From assembly GCF_008831285.2 (NCBI RefSeq), contig NC_045138.2, positions 8,401,205 through 8,465,204 on the forward strand: a stretch of 64,000 nucleotides of DNA. The letters run 5' to 3'. The notes beneath the pieces were generated by a model. It searched no databases and was not told the origin of the DNA. It saw only the letters and a program-made list of their open reading frames with translations. Shown in pieces: positions 27,483 through 39,000 of the stretch (positions are counted from its first letter, which is position 1; every line of letters starts with the position of its first letter). The position numbers and the translations under genes were made by a program. This stretch comes from Nymphaea colorata (lineage: Eukaryota > Streptophyta > Magnoliopsida > Nymphaeales > Nymphaeaceae).

Positions 27483-29390
27483 TTCTTCCACTCCAGTATC
27501 TTGGCCTCTCCCTTCTTGTGGGAAAAATGCGAGAGAACTACTGTTCCACTTTCATTTTAAATATGGAGAAGCAGCTTGCGGCTTGGAAGCAACATGTGCT
27601 CTCTTACATGGGTCGATATTGTCTGATAAAACATGTGTTGTCTTCTAGTCCCCTCTATTGGTGCATGGTGGTGAAGCTCCCCCTTTTCACATGGATAGAA
27701 ATGGAACATTTATGCTGTAAAGTTTTATGGAATGAATCAGATGATACTCGTCATTTACGTATGATCAGTTGGGAGAAAGCGTGCCTTTCGAAAATGGAAG
27801 GGGGCCTCGGATTGCATAGCATTATAAACACTAACATCTCTTCTCTTGGTTTTTTAGTAGAATAACTCCTCATCTCGGAGTCTCTATGGGCTGTCATAGT
27901 CCAATCTAAATACTTTAAGGAGCAAAGCATGTGGACCATGAAGGCTATGCATGGATCATTGGCTTGTTGGAAGGCTATTGTTTCTGTCTGGCATCATCTC
28001 AAATACAAAGTCAATTGGAAGGTAGCTAATGGAGTAAAATTTAACTTTTGGAGGGACCGATTGTATGGACCTCCTCTCATTTTAAACATCACTGCAGAAA
28101 GATATGGTTGTGGTTTCACACTCATTCAGCTGGTCCCTTGCTCAAGTTATAAACAGTGATCAATCAGAGGTTCTTGCAGTTTTTTGTCATTTTCGGCTGG
28201 GGATGGGCTTTTCTTCCATCATTGGTTAAGGCCAGAACTTTTTGAAGATGGATGGACGGTCAAGATATAGGCACTCTAGGAACATCTTCTGGAATACTTT
28301 TAGAAAAAAAAAAAGTGTGAAGCTCAGCTGGCGCCAATGGGTGTAGCAAGGGAGTTCCCACCCAAGAGTTGCTTGGGTTCTCTTCATGGGTATGAAGGTC
28401 ACCTTCTAATAGAATAATATGATGAAGAGGCTAGGTTTTGCTCTTCCCTCATGCTGCTCTCTGTGTGGTTAAGAGTGAAGATCTATGGAACACTTGTTTT
28501 TGGACTGTCCGGTGGCCAAATCCATCTAGCAGTTCATTGGGAGAATGTTTGTGATTCAATGGCACCCTTTTGGTGATATGGTGTCCAGCCTGATTTCGTG
28601 GTGTTCCTGCAGGTTTGGTGAGAAAGCTATCCTCAAATGTTGGCATTTGGTGATCTGGTGGCTCTGAAGATGTAGGAACTTGGTGAGACACTCTCCTAGC
28701 TCACCATCCTTTAATGCCTATGTGGAGGTTTGGAAAACATGTAGTGATTGCTTCCGCAAGTTTAATTGGATGGGTGATTTGAAGCACATAATTAATGATT
28801 GGTTAACAACTAGTATCAGATGGGTTAAATGGAAATGAGACCCTGGCATCAAAGTGGCCATTCACCTTGCCATCATAGCAGGAACTGACTCCAATGGTGT
28901 CGCAGTTTTACCTCGTGATGTTCACGGTGAATTCCTTTGTACTGCATCCCGATGGAGTCTCTCTTCCCTTATCCAACTTGGTGATTAGACCTTACAACAT
29001 GTCCTCTGTTGTGTGCACAATCTTCCCTGTCCTATTGGGGTTAAAACCGATCGCCCTCATTGGCATCGTAGAATTCAGTCAATTGCAGCAAGGAACAAGG
29101 ATGACAGATTTGGTTTTCAATGGTCTGGTGGCCTCTTGCCTAGGTTGGCTATCTCTAGTCAAGAGGTAGCATTAGAGGTGATTGCTATGCTGTCAAGGAG
29201 TCTTAATCCTCAATCTATTTCTAACTGGGTCCCATGAAGTTTTTTTTGGGTGGGCTTTGTTGATAGTCATTGTTAGTGAGCATTGTTTTGTCTATTCTCT
29301 ACCATTTCCTAGTGCACGTACTTGGGACCTGATTTTTTGGCATTGTAAGCATAATTTTTTGGTTTGAATAAATTTGGGGCAAACCCCCAG
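27483..29390 (+). pseudogene. 5'-truncated L1-type LINE: RT tail, zinc-knuckle domain, RNase H
   Basis: Plant L1-type non-LTR retrotransposon remnant; the intact protein would copy its own RNA at nicked chromosomal DNA. Homology starts inside the RT domain with [15 protein letters not shown] (27483 on), followed by WKQHVLSYMGRYCLIKHVLS and ISWEKACLSKMEGGLGL, the usual palm/thumb end of plant LINE RTs (frame 27518-27865). After frame changes come WKAIVSVWHHLKYKVNWKVANG (from 27971), then HPRVAWVLF (about 28350), CCSLCG (28452-28469) and EHLFLDCP (28488-28511), marking the zinc-binding RVT-associated domain. An RNase-H-like segment (DSNGVAVLPRDVHGEF, 28887 on) ends near 29237. Several stops and frameshifts make it dead. 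The 3' UTR ends around AATAAATTTGGGGC (29366-29379) without a long poly(A). The endonuclease and first half of the RT are missing. Confidence 0.85.
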
Positions 29391-29456
29391 CAGGTGTTAT
29401 CTTGACAAAGACACTTGGTTCGCTAGACCACAAGCTCCTTTACCCTGTTCCGTTTA

Positions 29457-30400
29457 ATTGTGGACATGATTAGTTCCTTTATGTTGGTAGTTGTTGGACC
29501 CTCTTTCAGGTCTACCAACAAGAAACCTGCAGGTTTTCCTGCTGTAGCCAGCCTTCTTGCAATAAGAACATTTCACCTTTTTGGTGTCATTACATTTTCC
29601 AACATGTCTTTTGATGTTTTGGTTCATGGCATTAAACATTTCATGGCCAACAAAGGCTGCTATTTCACCACCACCACCAGGTTCATGTTCAATGTTGTTA
29701 AGGGTACCCATTGCCTTCCTTTTTGATTCCTCTCCCATAAGCAACAAACAAATGGAAGAGGGGAGTTCATTAGCCATCAATATTTGACTACCCAACTGCT
29801 CATGGTTGTTCCCCAAACCAGCCAAGATTTCAAAGATGCATTCTTGTTCTCTCATTTTGTTGGCTTCGTTTAAATCAGTGGTTAAAGGGGCATAGATATC
29901 CATTTCATAATGAACCTCATTAAAGGTTCCTAAGTATTCACTTAAGGGCATGATTCCTTTCTTGAAGCTGCACTTCTTTTGTGACAATTGGTACATCCAA
30001 GCTATATTAAATTGCTCACTATAAAAATCCTTAAAAGCATTCTAGACTTCCTCAGTTGTTTCTAAGAACTGAAAGCTTGCAGAAATTTTAGGTTCCATTG
30101 AATTTATAAACCTGGAGGCAACAATATTGTTTGTAGATCGTCACTTGTTATATTTTGGATCATTTAGGGCAGACTAACTTGTACCACCATCAAGATATTC
30201 AAGCTTGGATTTGCACTTAAAAAACAAGTACCAGACTTTAACAATGGTAGATAATTGAAACCATCAAGAAGTAAAGTGGTAATCTTAAGATTATAATTAC
30301 CTTGTTTGCGGATGATGATCTTATGTGTAGCGTCATCACTGGTCTAGATAATTGTGTGAGACTTGTCGGATATCCTTTCTTCATTGTTGCTGTTCTCCAT
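29457..30400 (-). pseudogene. Ty1/copia gag remnant
   Basis: Copia Gag forms the particle that packages the element's RNA. The minus-strand frame starts at ATG 30398-30400 (MENSNNEERIS...), has an early in-frame stop, then after a frameshift WYLFFKCKSKLEYLDGG and FLETTEEVWNAFKDFYSEQF, the usual copia Gag core. The longest intact part, 29454-29996 (180 residues), contains LSQKKCSFKKGIMPLSEYL and ILAGLGNNHEQLGSQIL and ends with a zinc knuckle CSYCKKAGYSRKTC whose expected histidine is tyrosine. Sequence stops soon after the knuckle; protease, integrase and RT are absent. The LINE 3' end lies about 65 bases away on the other strand, so the loss of pol probably coincides with that junction. Confidence 0.85.
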
Positions 30401-30458
30401 GGCCAGACGAACTCAAAAGACCATCACTTGAAGATGAATAGTTAATCCCAGGATGCTT

Positions 30459-30470
30459 GCTGTGATACCA
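30459..30470 (-). other. Copia primer-binding site (tRNA-iMet)
   Basis: Minus-strand TGGTATCACAGC matches 11 of 12 positions of the initiator-methionine tRNA complement (TGGTATCAGAGC) and directly follows a CA dinucleotide ending the LTR. Confidence 0.8.
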
Positions 30471-30753
30471 TGATAAATTGTAAATACATAAAGAGCGTGA
30501 GAGAGAAGGCTAGGCAGCCATAAACGTGGCTGGGCAGAGCTGTCATACATCCATGAAGAGTAGAGAATTACTTTCATTAAAATCATCTCAGGCATTACAT
30601 AGCAAGTTTTATACATGAGATAACTTGACCAACGTCTCATAATGTCTAGATCCCCAAGAGGCATAAGCAAAGATGGTAGCTGATGCACTTGCCCAAAAAA
30701 TGAATGATGCAAATGACAAGTAAACTCCTTGTCAGAAACAACGTGTGCTAACA
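30471..30753 (-). mobile_element. Copia 5' LTR (probable limits)
   Basis: On the minus strand the segment could run from TGTTAGCACACG (30753) to ATTTATCA (30471), directly before the PBS. A TATA-like GTATAAAAC lies at about 30609-30617. The inner end is firm because of the PBS; the outer end is a guess since no second LTR copy exists in the window. Confidence 0.55.
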
Positions 30754-31559
30754 CAATGCCTACAACTCCATCGTTCTTCTTGAAGTTCAGAGACCTGCTG
30801 CTTGGAACTGAAGACAAAACCTCTTCATTAATTTCATGTATAAAGAATTCACAAAATCATTGATTGTGGGAAACAACCCACTCTTGCAGATAGAGCAACT
30901 GTTTTCAATTAGAGAGAGAGAGTGAGAGAGACAAAAAGAGAGGGAATGTTTAGTTCCAAGATAAAACATGAATTTGTTTGTTCGGATTGCATGCTTGTCG
31001 TTCAATTGTTGTACTCGTTCTTTGGGGCAATATTGTTTTGAACCTCAGTGATTCAAAACTTGACCCTATGTTCTTTGACTCTTGATTTGGCAGGTCCAAC
31101 TCTGTGACCAAGGCAGGTTTTGTTAGCTATCTGTCGAAAGAAAAACAATATATAACTTGTCATTTAAACACAAAAATGGTTGTAAGATGACTTGATCATA
31201 CGTGTAACTCAAGATCAATTAATTAGCTTAATATCAAGAGATAGGAGAAATAGGGACAATGCGAGCTCAAGCATGTGGAACAATGATGCAATTTCCAGAG
31301 CCCAATGGTGTCTCTACATATATGGCCTATAAAGGGAAACTCCTTTTGCAAGATCATCTGCAACAGCTTGGTGCATCCCTTGTTAACAGATGCAATCTTT
31401 ACAATGAGCAGTTGGAGTCCTCTCTCACATTTTTTTTCTAGTTCAAATGGGCAGCATGCAAGGGCATAGATAAATGGAGGCTCCATGAGGTATACGTCCT
31501 ACAGAGCCCATTCTCTGAAAGCTTAAATAAGTTGTTGAACTTACGTGGATCTGGGTCTA
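30754..31559. other. No gene seen
   Basis: Mixed AT-rich sequence between the copia LTR and the MITE, with a GA run at about 30910-30930. Minus-strand frames 30787-31005 and 31223-31486 resemble nothing known. Confidence 0.5.
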
Positions 31560-31567
31560 GTTAGGAT

Positions 31568-31823
31568 TAGGGGTGGGCATCGGGCTGGGCCGGGCCGGCC
31601 CGATCCGGCCCGTCGGGCCGGGCAGCCCGGCCTGGCCCGGCCAATTTAAAAATAAAAAAATTTTTAAATAATAAAATAATGTTTTAAAATATAAAATATA
31701 TTTAATAATAATAAATATATATTATTAAAACAAAAAAATTAAAAAATATATATATTTTAAACTTAAATGGGCTGAACTGGGCTGGGCCGGGCCGACCCGG
31801 GCCCGTACCGACGCCCACCCCTA
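31568..31823. mobile_element. 256-bp hairpin MITE with 8-bp target duplication
   Basis: Begins TAGGGGTGGGC and ends GCCCACCCCTA, perfect 11-bp terminal inverted repeats extended by long GC-rich arms (GGGCTGGGCCGGGCCGGCCC on the left, its near-complement on the right) around an AT-rich core, so most of the element can fold on itself. It is flanked by GTTAGGAT at 31560-31567 and 31824-31831. An 8-bp duplication suggests hAT; reading the duplication as 9 bp (AGTTAGGAT) would favour Mutator. No coding capacity; it would need a transposase from elsewhere. Confidence 0.85.
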
Positions 31824-31831
31824 GTTAGGAT

Positions 31832-32440
31832 AGACCCATGAGACCCGAGAGGTTACCCCCATATCCAATTGAAAATTTGTTAACTATATGCATAGTGCCC
31901 CACAAAAAAGGATTTCTGGCTCCCCCTAGCAGCGTGTTGCTGGAAGTTCTTAGAGATGAAATTCAACATGAAGTTTAGTAGAATGGGTTTGACCAAAGAG
32001 GCTCTTAGATGGTGGTGAAAGAGGAAGTTCCAACAATGTTTAGTAAAGTGCTTGAATACAATTAAAGTATCCCTATACATCAAACGTAGGAAATGCTGCA
32101 TCATGAAATCGCCTATCAATATTATCTGAATAGATCCACTACTTAAATGTCCAAGGGCTTAAAATTTCTCAAAACCACAAGCTCAATTCTCCAGAATTAC
32201 TTTAGTTCTATACTTTTATTGATAGATTATAAATACAAAAGATACTCTTGCAAAAAATGGTTTAGACTTTAGATCAGGAGCTAACATGCATTTGAACCAC
32301 GAGTCCCAACATTCTTTGAAACGCTCACACCAGTCCCAACATTCCCTAAAACTCCCATTGGTATGTTTGCCAAAGTACTAAATTAAATTTTTGAATTTAC
32401 GTGGTGCTACCTCAATACTTGTATGGACAAAAAAGTGTCA

Positions 32441-32476
<36 letters not shown>

Positions 32477-32822
32477 CTATTTTGGTCTCCATGTAAAATG
32501 GAAATTCAAAAGATCCTTCTATTGTCCTAACCCAGGAAAGGCATGAAGCTTACTGTAAGACTATGTCCTGGCCTATGGCCAAGGATAACGGGGTCTGGCC
32601 GGCCAGAGATGGCTGGTCTGGCCTGGACAACAATGGCCTGGCCTGACTAGGAGAGATTGGCATGAATATGCCATGGAAAAGGCAATTACTTGGTTCCAAG
32701 ACAGCAAACGGCGAGCCATAAGTCAGCAACAGCAGCCAGTCTAAAATTTATGGTAGACCAGAAATTTTGGTGTTCCTCCCTTCGGGCACAAAGCGGTCTC
32801 CTACAACACCTATATAGGAAAC
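31832..32822. other. No gene seen; poly(T) run
   Basis: AT-rich to about 32540, then GC content rises as the retroelement nest approaches. A pure T34 run occupies 32443-32476 and could be the poly(A) tail of an old minus-strand retroposon, but no body or target duplication was identified. Around 32580-32650 GGCC/CTGG words cluster (CTGGCC repeated). Confidence 0.5.
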
Positions 32823-32865
32823 TGGTAGGGTCTGCCTAAATGTGACTACGAAAATGGTAGGGTCT
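32823..32865 (-). mobile_element. Family-C LTR, first fragment
   Basis: TGGTAGGGTCTGCCTAAATG... to GGTCT. It parallels the TGTTAGGGTCAGTC start of the other family-C copy at 63252. Its continuation is at 40015, beyond an inserted solo LTR. The word GGTCTGCC-AAATG--CTACGAAAAT occurs both here (32830 on) and at 40015-40042. Confidence 0.55.
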
Positions 32866-32943
32866 TGTTAGGATCTACACCGGTTGGCCTAGAAAAGCCC
32901 GAACCAAATGCGATCCTACCTTCCCAGGACCTTCTTGAGGCCT

Positions 32944-35900
32944 TGGTAGGGTCTTGCCCGTGGCCGACCTAAGTCTGAAACCAACGGCCGTGCCTACCCC
33001 CACGATCACCTTGGACCAACCAGAAGACTTCCTAGACAAATTAAAACAAAGACACTACCCAGTCAGACAGGACCCCGACTTAGAAAATCTCGGATAGGTA
33101 GCGGAATACAGGAGAGGTTATTCCCAAACCCAAGCAAAACCTACTACACAAATCTAAGAGATGTGAGGCTAATACAAGTGGAAGCGATACATTTGTTAAA
33201 AATCACTCAAACTCACTCAAACAAACCATGCAAACCAAACCTAATCGAATCAAACCACACCCACCCGTAGGAGGCTAGTGCTGGCACGAGGTCGTGTCCT
33301 TGGCGCAGTGCCGCGGAGGTCCCTCTATGCACAACTACGACCTCACGGTCGGGCTGAAAGCAAAATGCAGAAATAAGTGCTACCTCCCGCGTAACTAAAG
33401 AGAGGAATAGAATGTACCGGCCAAGGCTAGCTTGGCTAAGCAGTCAAAAGCCTCGAGGTGAGATTCCACACTCGAGGACTATCAGCAACACGAAAGAACG
33501 GGGCTGGCGCAGAGCTGGAACTCCAAAAGGAAGAGGCCGGGCGTGAAGACAAGCCACTCCAAGAGACGCGTGAAGTAGGATCACCTCGCCGGAATCGCCT
33601 AGGAGCACTTCAACGCCTTGCTGGATGTCTGGGGGACCTTCTGGAATCCACGCCGGAGAGTCGCCGGAAAAAGAGCAGAGGTGGCCGGCGGTGGCCGCAG
33701 GTCGCCGGAAAATGCTGGGACAAGGCCCGCCGGTTCCAAAGACTTCAAGGATGCGGCTAGAAACGCCGCGGTCTTCCTTGGCGCTAAGGTTGAAACCCAC
33801 TAGGCGCGGGACTTGGACTGAGTGGGTTCGGACCAGGTGGGCCAGGGCTAGGTTCGGCCAGCGAGCTAGGTCATAGGTAGAGTAGGCTAGGTAGGTCCTA
33901 TGGTTAAAGTCTTAGGTTGACCGGGTGTAGGGAAGGGTCTCAAGCGAGGGTTCCTACAAAGTAGCTAGGGTAGGTTTGAGTAGCTCGGTTTAGGCTAGAT
34001 GCGAAAATGGAAATAGGAAATGCAAGTGGTAACTAGGTAAGTTCGGGTAAGCTTGGGGTAATTAGGTAGGGATAGAGTTGGCTAAGAATGTGGAGGATAT
34101 TCCTTGATGGAATTGTCCTCCAAGATGCTAGGCTAGGTGGCGTTCTAGAAGGGCTATCTCCCTAATACGTAGGAGAGAGGCTAGGGATCTTGGTGAGGTG
34201 TCTAGGTGAGGTGGCGATTTGGCTGGTGAGGTGTGAGGCTGATAATGATCCTAGCTAAAGTGGGATATGAGGTGGCAGATCACAAGGTGAGCAGCCACCT
34301 ACGAAGTAGGAGAAGATCTCTCAAAAGAAAACTCGCCCCTTCCAAATGTGATCCACTAGCTACAAGCTAGGGATGTGGAGGATTTCACTTCAAGGTTCTC
34401 TCTCAAGTGCTCCAGATCATGCCACGTGTACAGATGTGTGGTGGAGATGGCGAAGGGCCCAAGTCAAGCAATCACTTACCGATTTGGGTGAGACAAATGC
34501 GGAATCCCCAAATGTGACGACGCAAGAGTGCTTTCCCCAAATGTGGCCGGATTTTCCCCAATTGAGGCCGGAATCTCCCAATTGCACCAATGGATAATTC
34601 GAACACTTGCTGCCCTGGCTGGAGTGATGCCGGAAACAATGCAGCAGTGGCCGGAATTAGACAATTCCGGCCAATTTCTAGAACTGGCCGCGCCTAGTCC
34701 TCTTGCCGATTCCTTCTTTCTATTGCTTTAATTTTTCATTCGGGCGTCTTTCTTTTTCTTTTCTTTTCTTCTTTGTTTTCTTTCTGATTTTTCTCGCCCT
34801 TCTTTTCTGTTTTTCTTTCTGATTTCGGCCAGCAAGAGGGAGGACAAGGCAGTGGCTAAATCTGGTCTTTCTTTGCTCAAACGAACTCAAACGATCGAAC
34901 GAAACTCATAATCAAACGACAATAACAAGAGGAAGGTGCGTGACTCGTAAAATCGAGTTTAAGGAATATTTCCACCGTGGGAAAGGCTAGCTTGCTGGCT
35001 GTGATTCTAGCCAGAACTCCCCTTGGCTGAACTCTTCCCTATACTCTCTCAACGCCGTTGCACGCCCCTAATATGGAGTGGATACTTCACCCTTCTAGTC
35101 GCCTAGAGGATGAAGTCTTCCCAGTACGAAGAGGCCTCTAACCTTCACGGGTGGAGACGTGGAGGCTGCACCGCTATCGTTGATGAAGACGTGAGGAACA
35201 AATCCGTGGGAAGAAGCACCTTGCGCCAGACGCTTGGAAACTCTTCATTTGGCTAACCCTTCGGCTGAGTGATTAGGGAAGAAGAGAAGAAGAAATCAAG
35301 GCTAAGAGAGAAGAATACCGTCGGGTATAGCTGCTGCTGCTTGAGGAAATCCAGCAATGGGTACCGAAAATCCCCAAATGTAAGACGGAGGAAGAAGAAC
35401 GTGGCTTGGAGAGGAGGCGCGCGTGAGAGGGAGAGAACTCGAGTAGAGGAGAAGAGAGAGAGTCGATTCACACAAATGACTTCTATTTCTCAAATTTTTG
35501 CATACAGATCCAAATGAACTCTAAATATTTATAGTACTGAATTAAAAAGCGGATCCAAACAATTGATCCAACCCAAAATCAAAATCCAAAACGGAATTGA
35601 ATACCAAAGCAAATGCGCACTCTAAAATCAAAGATAACGCAAGCAAACTCAAACTCGAGACTTAGTGTCTCGACCCTAACTCGTCCTCTCCTTAGCCCGC
35701 ACGCTGTGGGCCTTGGTTCAGACCAGAAATTCGCCTAGGCTCGCCCTAGGCTGACCCTAAGTGCATGGGTATAGCGAAGACCTAGGCTGGACTAGACCGG
35801 ACTCGGACTTGACCCCCTTCGCCTTGGTTCTCAAGAGCCTCGCTTAGAGCCGTTGCCTCTCCTCCCGCTCCTCCCTCGGCATCGATTCTAAGCTGAACAT

Positions 35901-36076
35901 GATCAGTTTGTAAGGTCTGCACCTGCTGCACTACGCCTCCCTTTCGACTCAGCCTTGGGTCATCTTGGCCTTGTAGGACCTTAATCGCATGAAGGGCGGC
36001 TTTGCCCCGTGCCCTTTTGCTGCTCTCAGCGACATCAGTGGCTGCCCTCGGCCGCTCTGCAGGTTGACCCGTATTA
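32944..36076 (-). mobile_element. Solo LTR (3.1 kb) nested in the family-A solo LTR
   Basis: Bounded by GGCCT at 32939-32943 and 36077-36081. Starts TGGTAGGGTC and ends CCCGTATTA; the expected terminal CA is decayed to TA. Internal layout matches the other chromovirus LTRs here: a CGGACAGGACCCC-like word near its left end (here CAGACAGGACCCCG), a TATA-box near its right third, a GA-rich tract (CT-rich on the minus strand), and GCTGCTCTCAGC near the right end as in LTR2. No internal domain, so a solo LTR. Confidence 0.8.
35521..35534 (-). promoter_or_regulatory. TATA box of the nested solo LTR
   Basis: Minus-strand CTATAAATATTTAG, followed within about 75 bases by a CT-rich stretch (complement of 35440-35463) typical of plant leader sequences. 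Confidence 0.6.
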
Positions 36077-39000
36077 GGCCTATTCTAAAAACCAAAAATC
36101 CTAAGCAATTAAATACACAAAGCTACCCGGCCGGACAGGACCCCGGCGCAAACCCAAATAGGTAAGGAATACACGAGTGGTTTACTCGTTCCCAAAAAAA
36201 CCTATCTACGGTCAACCTAATACAAGAAACTAAGACGGTTGTTGAGGCCTTACAAAACGTGAGCGATACAATTATAAACTCTCACAACTCACTCACAAAC
36301 CATGCAAACCACGTCTAACGGCCAAACCACACCCAACAAAAGCAAATAGGTGGTTGACTCCTTGTAGTCGTGTCTCGGCACAGTGCCCTCGAGGTACCAC
36401 AGAGAGGAGCTTGGCCGAAGCCTGGGCTAAAACAAAAAACAGAAAGCAAACTAATATGCTGCCCTAAAACAAACAAAAACAAATCCCGCCCGTCGCTACA
36501 AGGGGGAGAAGAATATACCGGCCAAGGGAGACCATTGGCGTAGCTGGATAAAGCACCCGGGGTGAGAACCAACCCCCGGGTATTGCAGCTCACTGTTCGT
36601 AGAAGGCCGGTTGTGGAGAGCCTCCTCGGAAGTCTGCTGCTCACGTGCGGGTTGCTGGCCGGAGGTAGCTGGACGAAGAGTCGCCCGCTGGAAGTCTGGC
36701 CGACGTGCTGAGAGGAAGCCGCCTGTTGCTGGTCAAGAACCCGTACTGTCGCTGGTCGCCTGCCTGCCTGTCGGGAGGGAGTAGAGCGTCGGGCTGTCTG
36801 CTGAGGCCGGCTGGATGATGCTGATGCTGCCGCTATCTGTCGCGCAAGGACTTGAGGGTCGCCGCTGGACGAGCTACGTGCTGCGCTGAAGGTCAACCGC
36901 TGCGAAGGGCGCTCGACGTGGAGGGGTCAGCTGCCGATGGCCTACGCCTGGACTGGCGGTCAGTGGAATGCGGGACCGCGGATGGTGGCTCGCTGTCGCT
37001 GGCGAGGAGGGCCGATTGCTGCTGTGCGCATGGTGCTGACTGTTGCCGACGGGGAGAGCGCTGATGCTATGGCCGAAAGGGCCGCCTGAGTGCCGAGGGG
37101 GCCTGCTGCCGGGACGACAGCGCCTACCTACCTGCTGTCGTGTGTGGCTTGGCCACGCTCGCCGGTGGATGCCGACGGTAAGGGACGCGGCCGAGGCAAG
37201 GGCCGGTTGGAACCGGCGAAACCTAGTCCTAGCTAAGGCTGGGGCTGGCTCGGTTCGGCTGGGCTCTAATGGGTGTTCGGTCTGGTCAAGATGGGCTCGG
37301 GTTGGGGTAGGCTAGGAAGAGAGAGGGTTTAGGTGCGGAATGGGTGACCTAGCTATGAGGTGGGTTCACTTGGGCTGACTTGGGCTGAGCCTAAGCTCGC
37401 AGGTTTGGTCAAAGTTGACCGAGTGAGGTAGGGTTGACTACGATGGGTGTTGACTAAGGGACCTAGCGTAGTGGGTCCGGGTTAAGTGGGTCAAGGGTCA
37501 CTCGAGGTAGGCTCGAGCCGACTAGGTTAGTTTGAACGGAAGTGGGCTCAGTTGGGAAGAATGTTCCTAATTTTGACTAAGGTGAGGGAGTGATACCGGG
37601 TTAGGTAAACTTGGCAATGAGGGTTGACCTAGGTGACGTGGCGGCGCAAGAGGGTACCTAGTGGGGTCGGGTTGACTTGGCTGGTCTTGCCAAGTGGAGT
37701 GCCGGGATCTTGCCACATGGCAAGATGGACGGATGGACAAAGATACGCGGGAGAGACTTCACGCGATAAGGAAGGGAGTGAGGAACTTTCCTAAACGGTA
37801 GGAGGGAAGTCCGAAGGGAATCAAGAGGAATTCGGACTTGGATTCTGATCTTCTTCTCGGTATCTCTCAGGGATTCTCTCGGGTGCTGGGATGATGCCAC
37901 GTAGGGAGGATGGACGACCAGGGATTGACGCGGTTAGGGGATGGATGCGAATTCGGAAAGGAGGGAATGACACGTGGATTACTTGCCTAATCCGATGGAG
38001 TGAAGACGTGTGAAGGGAGAGGGGGTTGACCGCGTGGAGCTGGCTGGACGACGCGTCAAAACGCGTGGGACCGGGTTGACGAGCTGGAGGGCAGGCTGGG
38101 GAGTGAGATGGCGTTCGGATGAAGGAGATTTGGACAGCTGGTGAGATGGAGGGTGGAGGCGAGATTAGGGTTTAGGGTTGACTCGGGTAGAAGACGCGAG
38201 GAAGGGATGACAAGCGGCGGCTGCGGTCTTACCTAAATGATTGGAGGCTCGAGATCCTAGAGTGATCTCGAGCAGGGACACGTGGAGGCCTGGGGTGGTA
38301 CGAGGTAAGGAAGGTGACCAGATGATGACACGTGGAGAAAATCAACGGAGGAGGATGGAGACATGTGTACTAACCTGATGGAGCCGGCGGCAAGGAAAGG
38401 GAATCTCACACGGGCGGCAGCTAAGGTTTCGATTTCCCTACTAATTGTCCAAGATGCCCTTCTCGGATCTGAACAGAAGTCTCGGAATTGAAGGGTATTC
38501 TGGTCTTCTGGTGCCAGGAACAACGGAGTTGGCCAGAGGTTGCAGGAAAAGGCCGGAATTGCATAAGAATCCGGCGGCTGGCCGGGATCACTTTCCCACC
38601 GCCCGAATTCACCGATTTTAGCTTATTTGAATCTACGGCGCCGGGCGATTTCAATGAACTGCTGTTAGTGTCCAAGCCACGTCCAGATCTCGAGTTTTGT
38701 GGCCTATCAAGCTGTTGGAACAGGGCACTAACAGAGAAGGAACCGAGTGTTTACTTGTTCGTACGAGGGCTTCTTGCCGATCGGTTCGAATTGATTTTTG
38801 TTGGATTAGTCCTAGAGATTATTCGAGTTTCCCCAAACCGTGTAAGGGATCTTTTAAGGCCACTTTCACTGTTATTCTCCAAATCACTCTCGGGGACGCC
38901 GAGGGTGGATTCAGGAATCCGAATGAACTCTGCCATAAAGTATCTCAACACAACCTTTGGCGAAATCACGAGAATCAAAGAACTAACCTCATGTCGCCGT

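Noticed and set aside
33458-33876. Overlapping frames on both strands near the start of the nested solo LTR
   Set aside because: They lie inside LTR sequence, overlap each other on both strands and show no domain.
36315-36896. 193-codon minus-strand frame in the solo LTR
   Set aside because: It is collinear with LTR sequence at 40710-41426 and 50508-50807 where the frame differs or is broken; low-complexity Ser/Arg/Pro composition reflects GC-rich LTR DNA.
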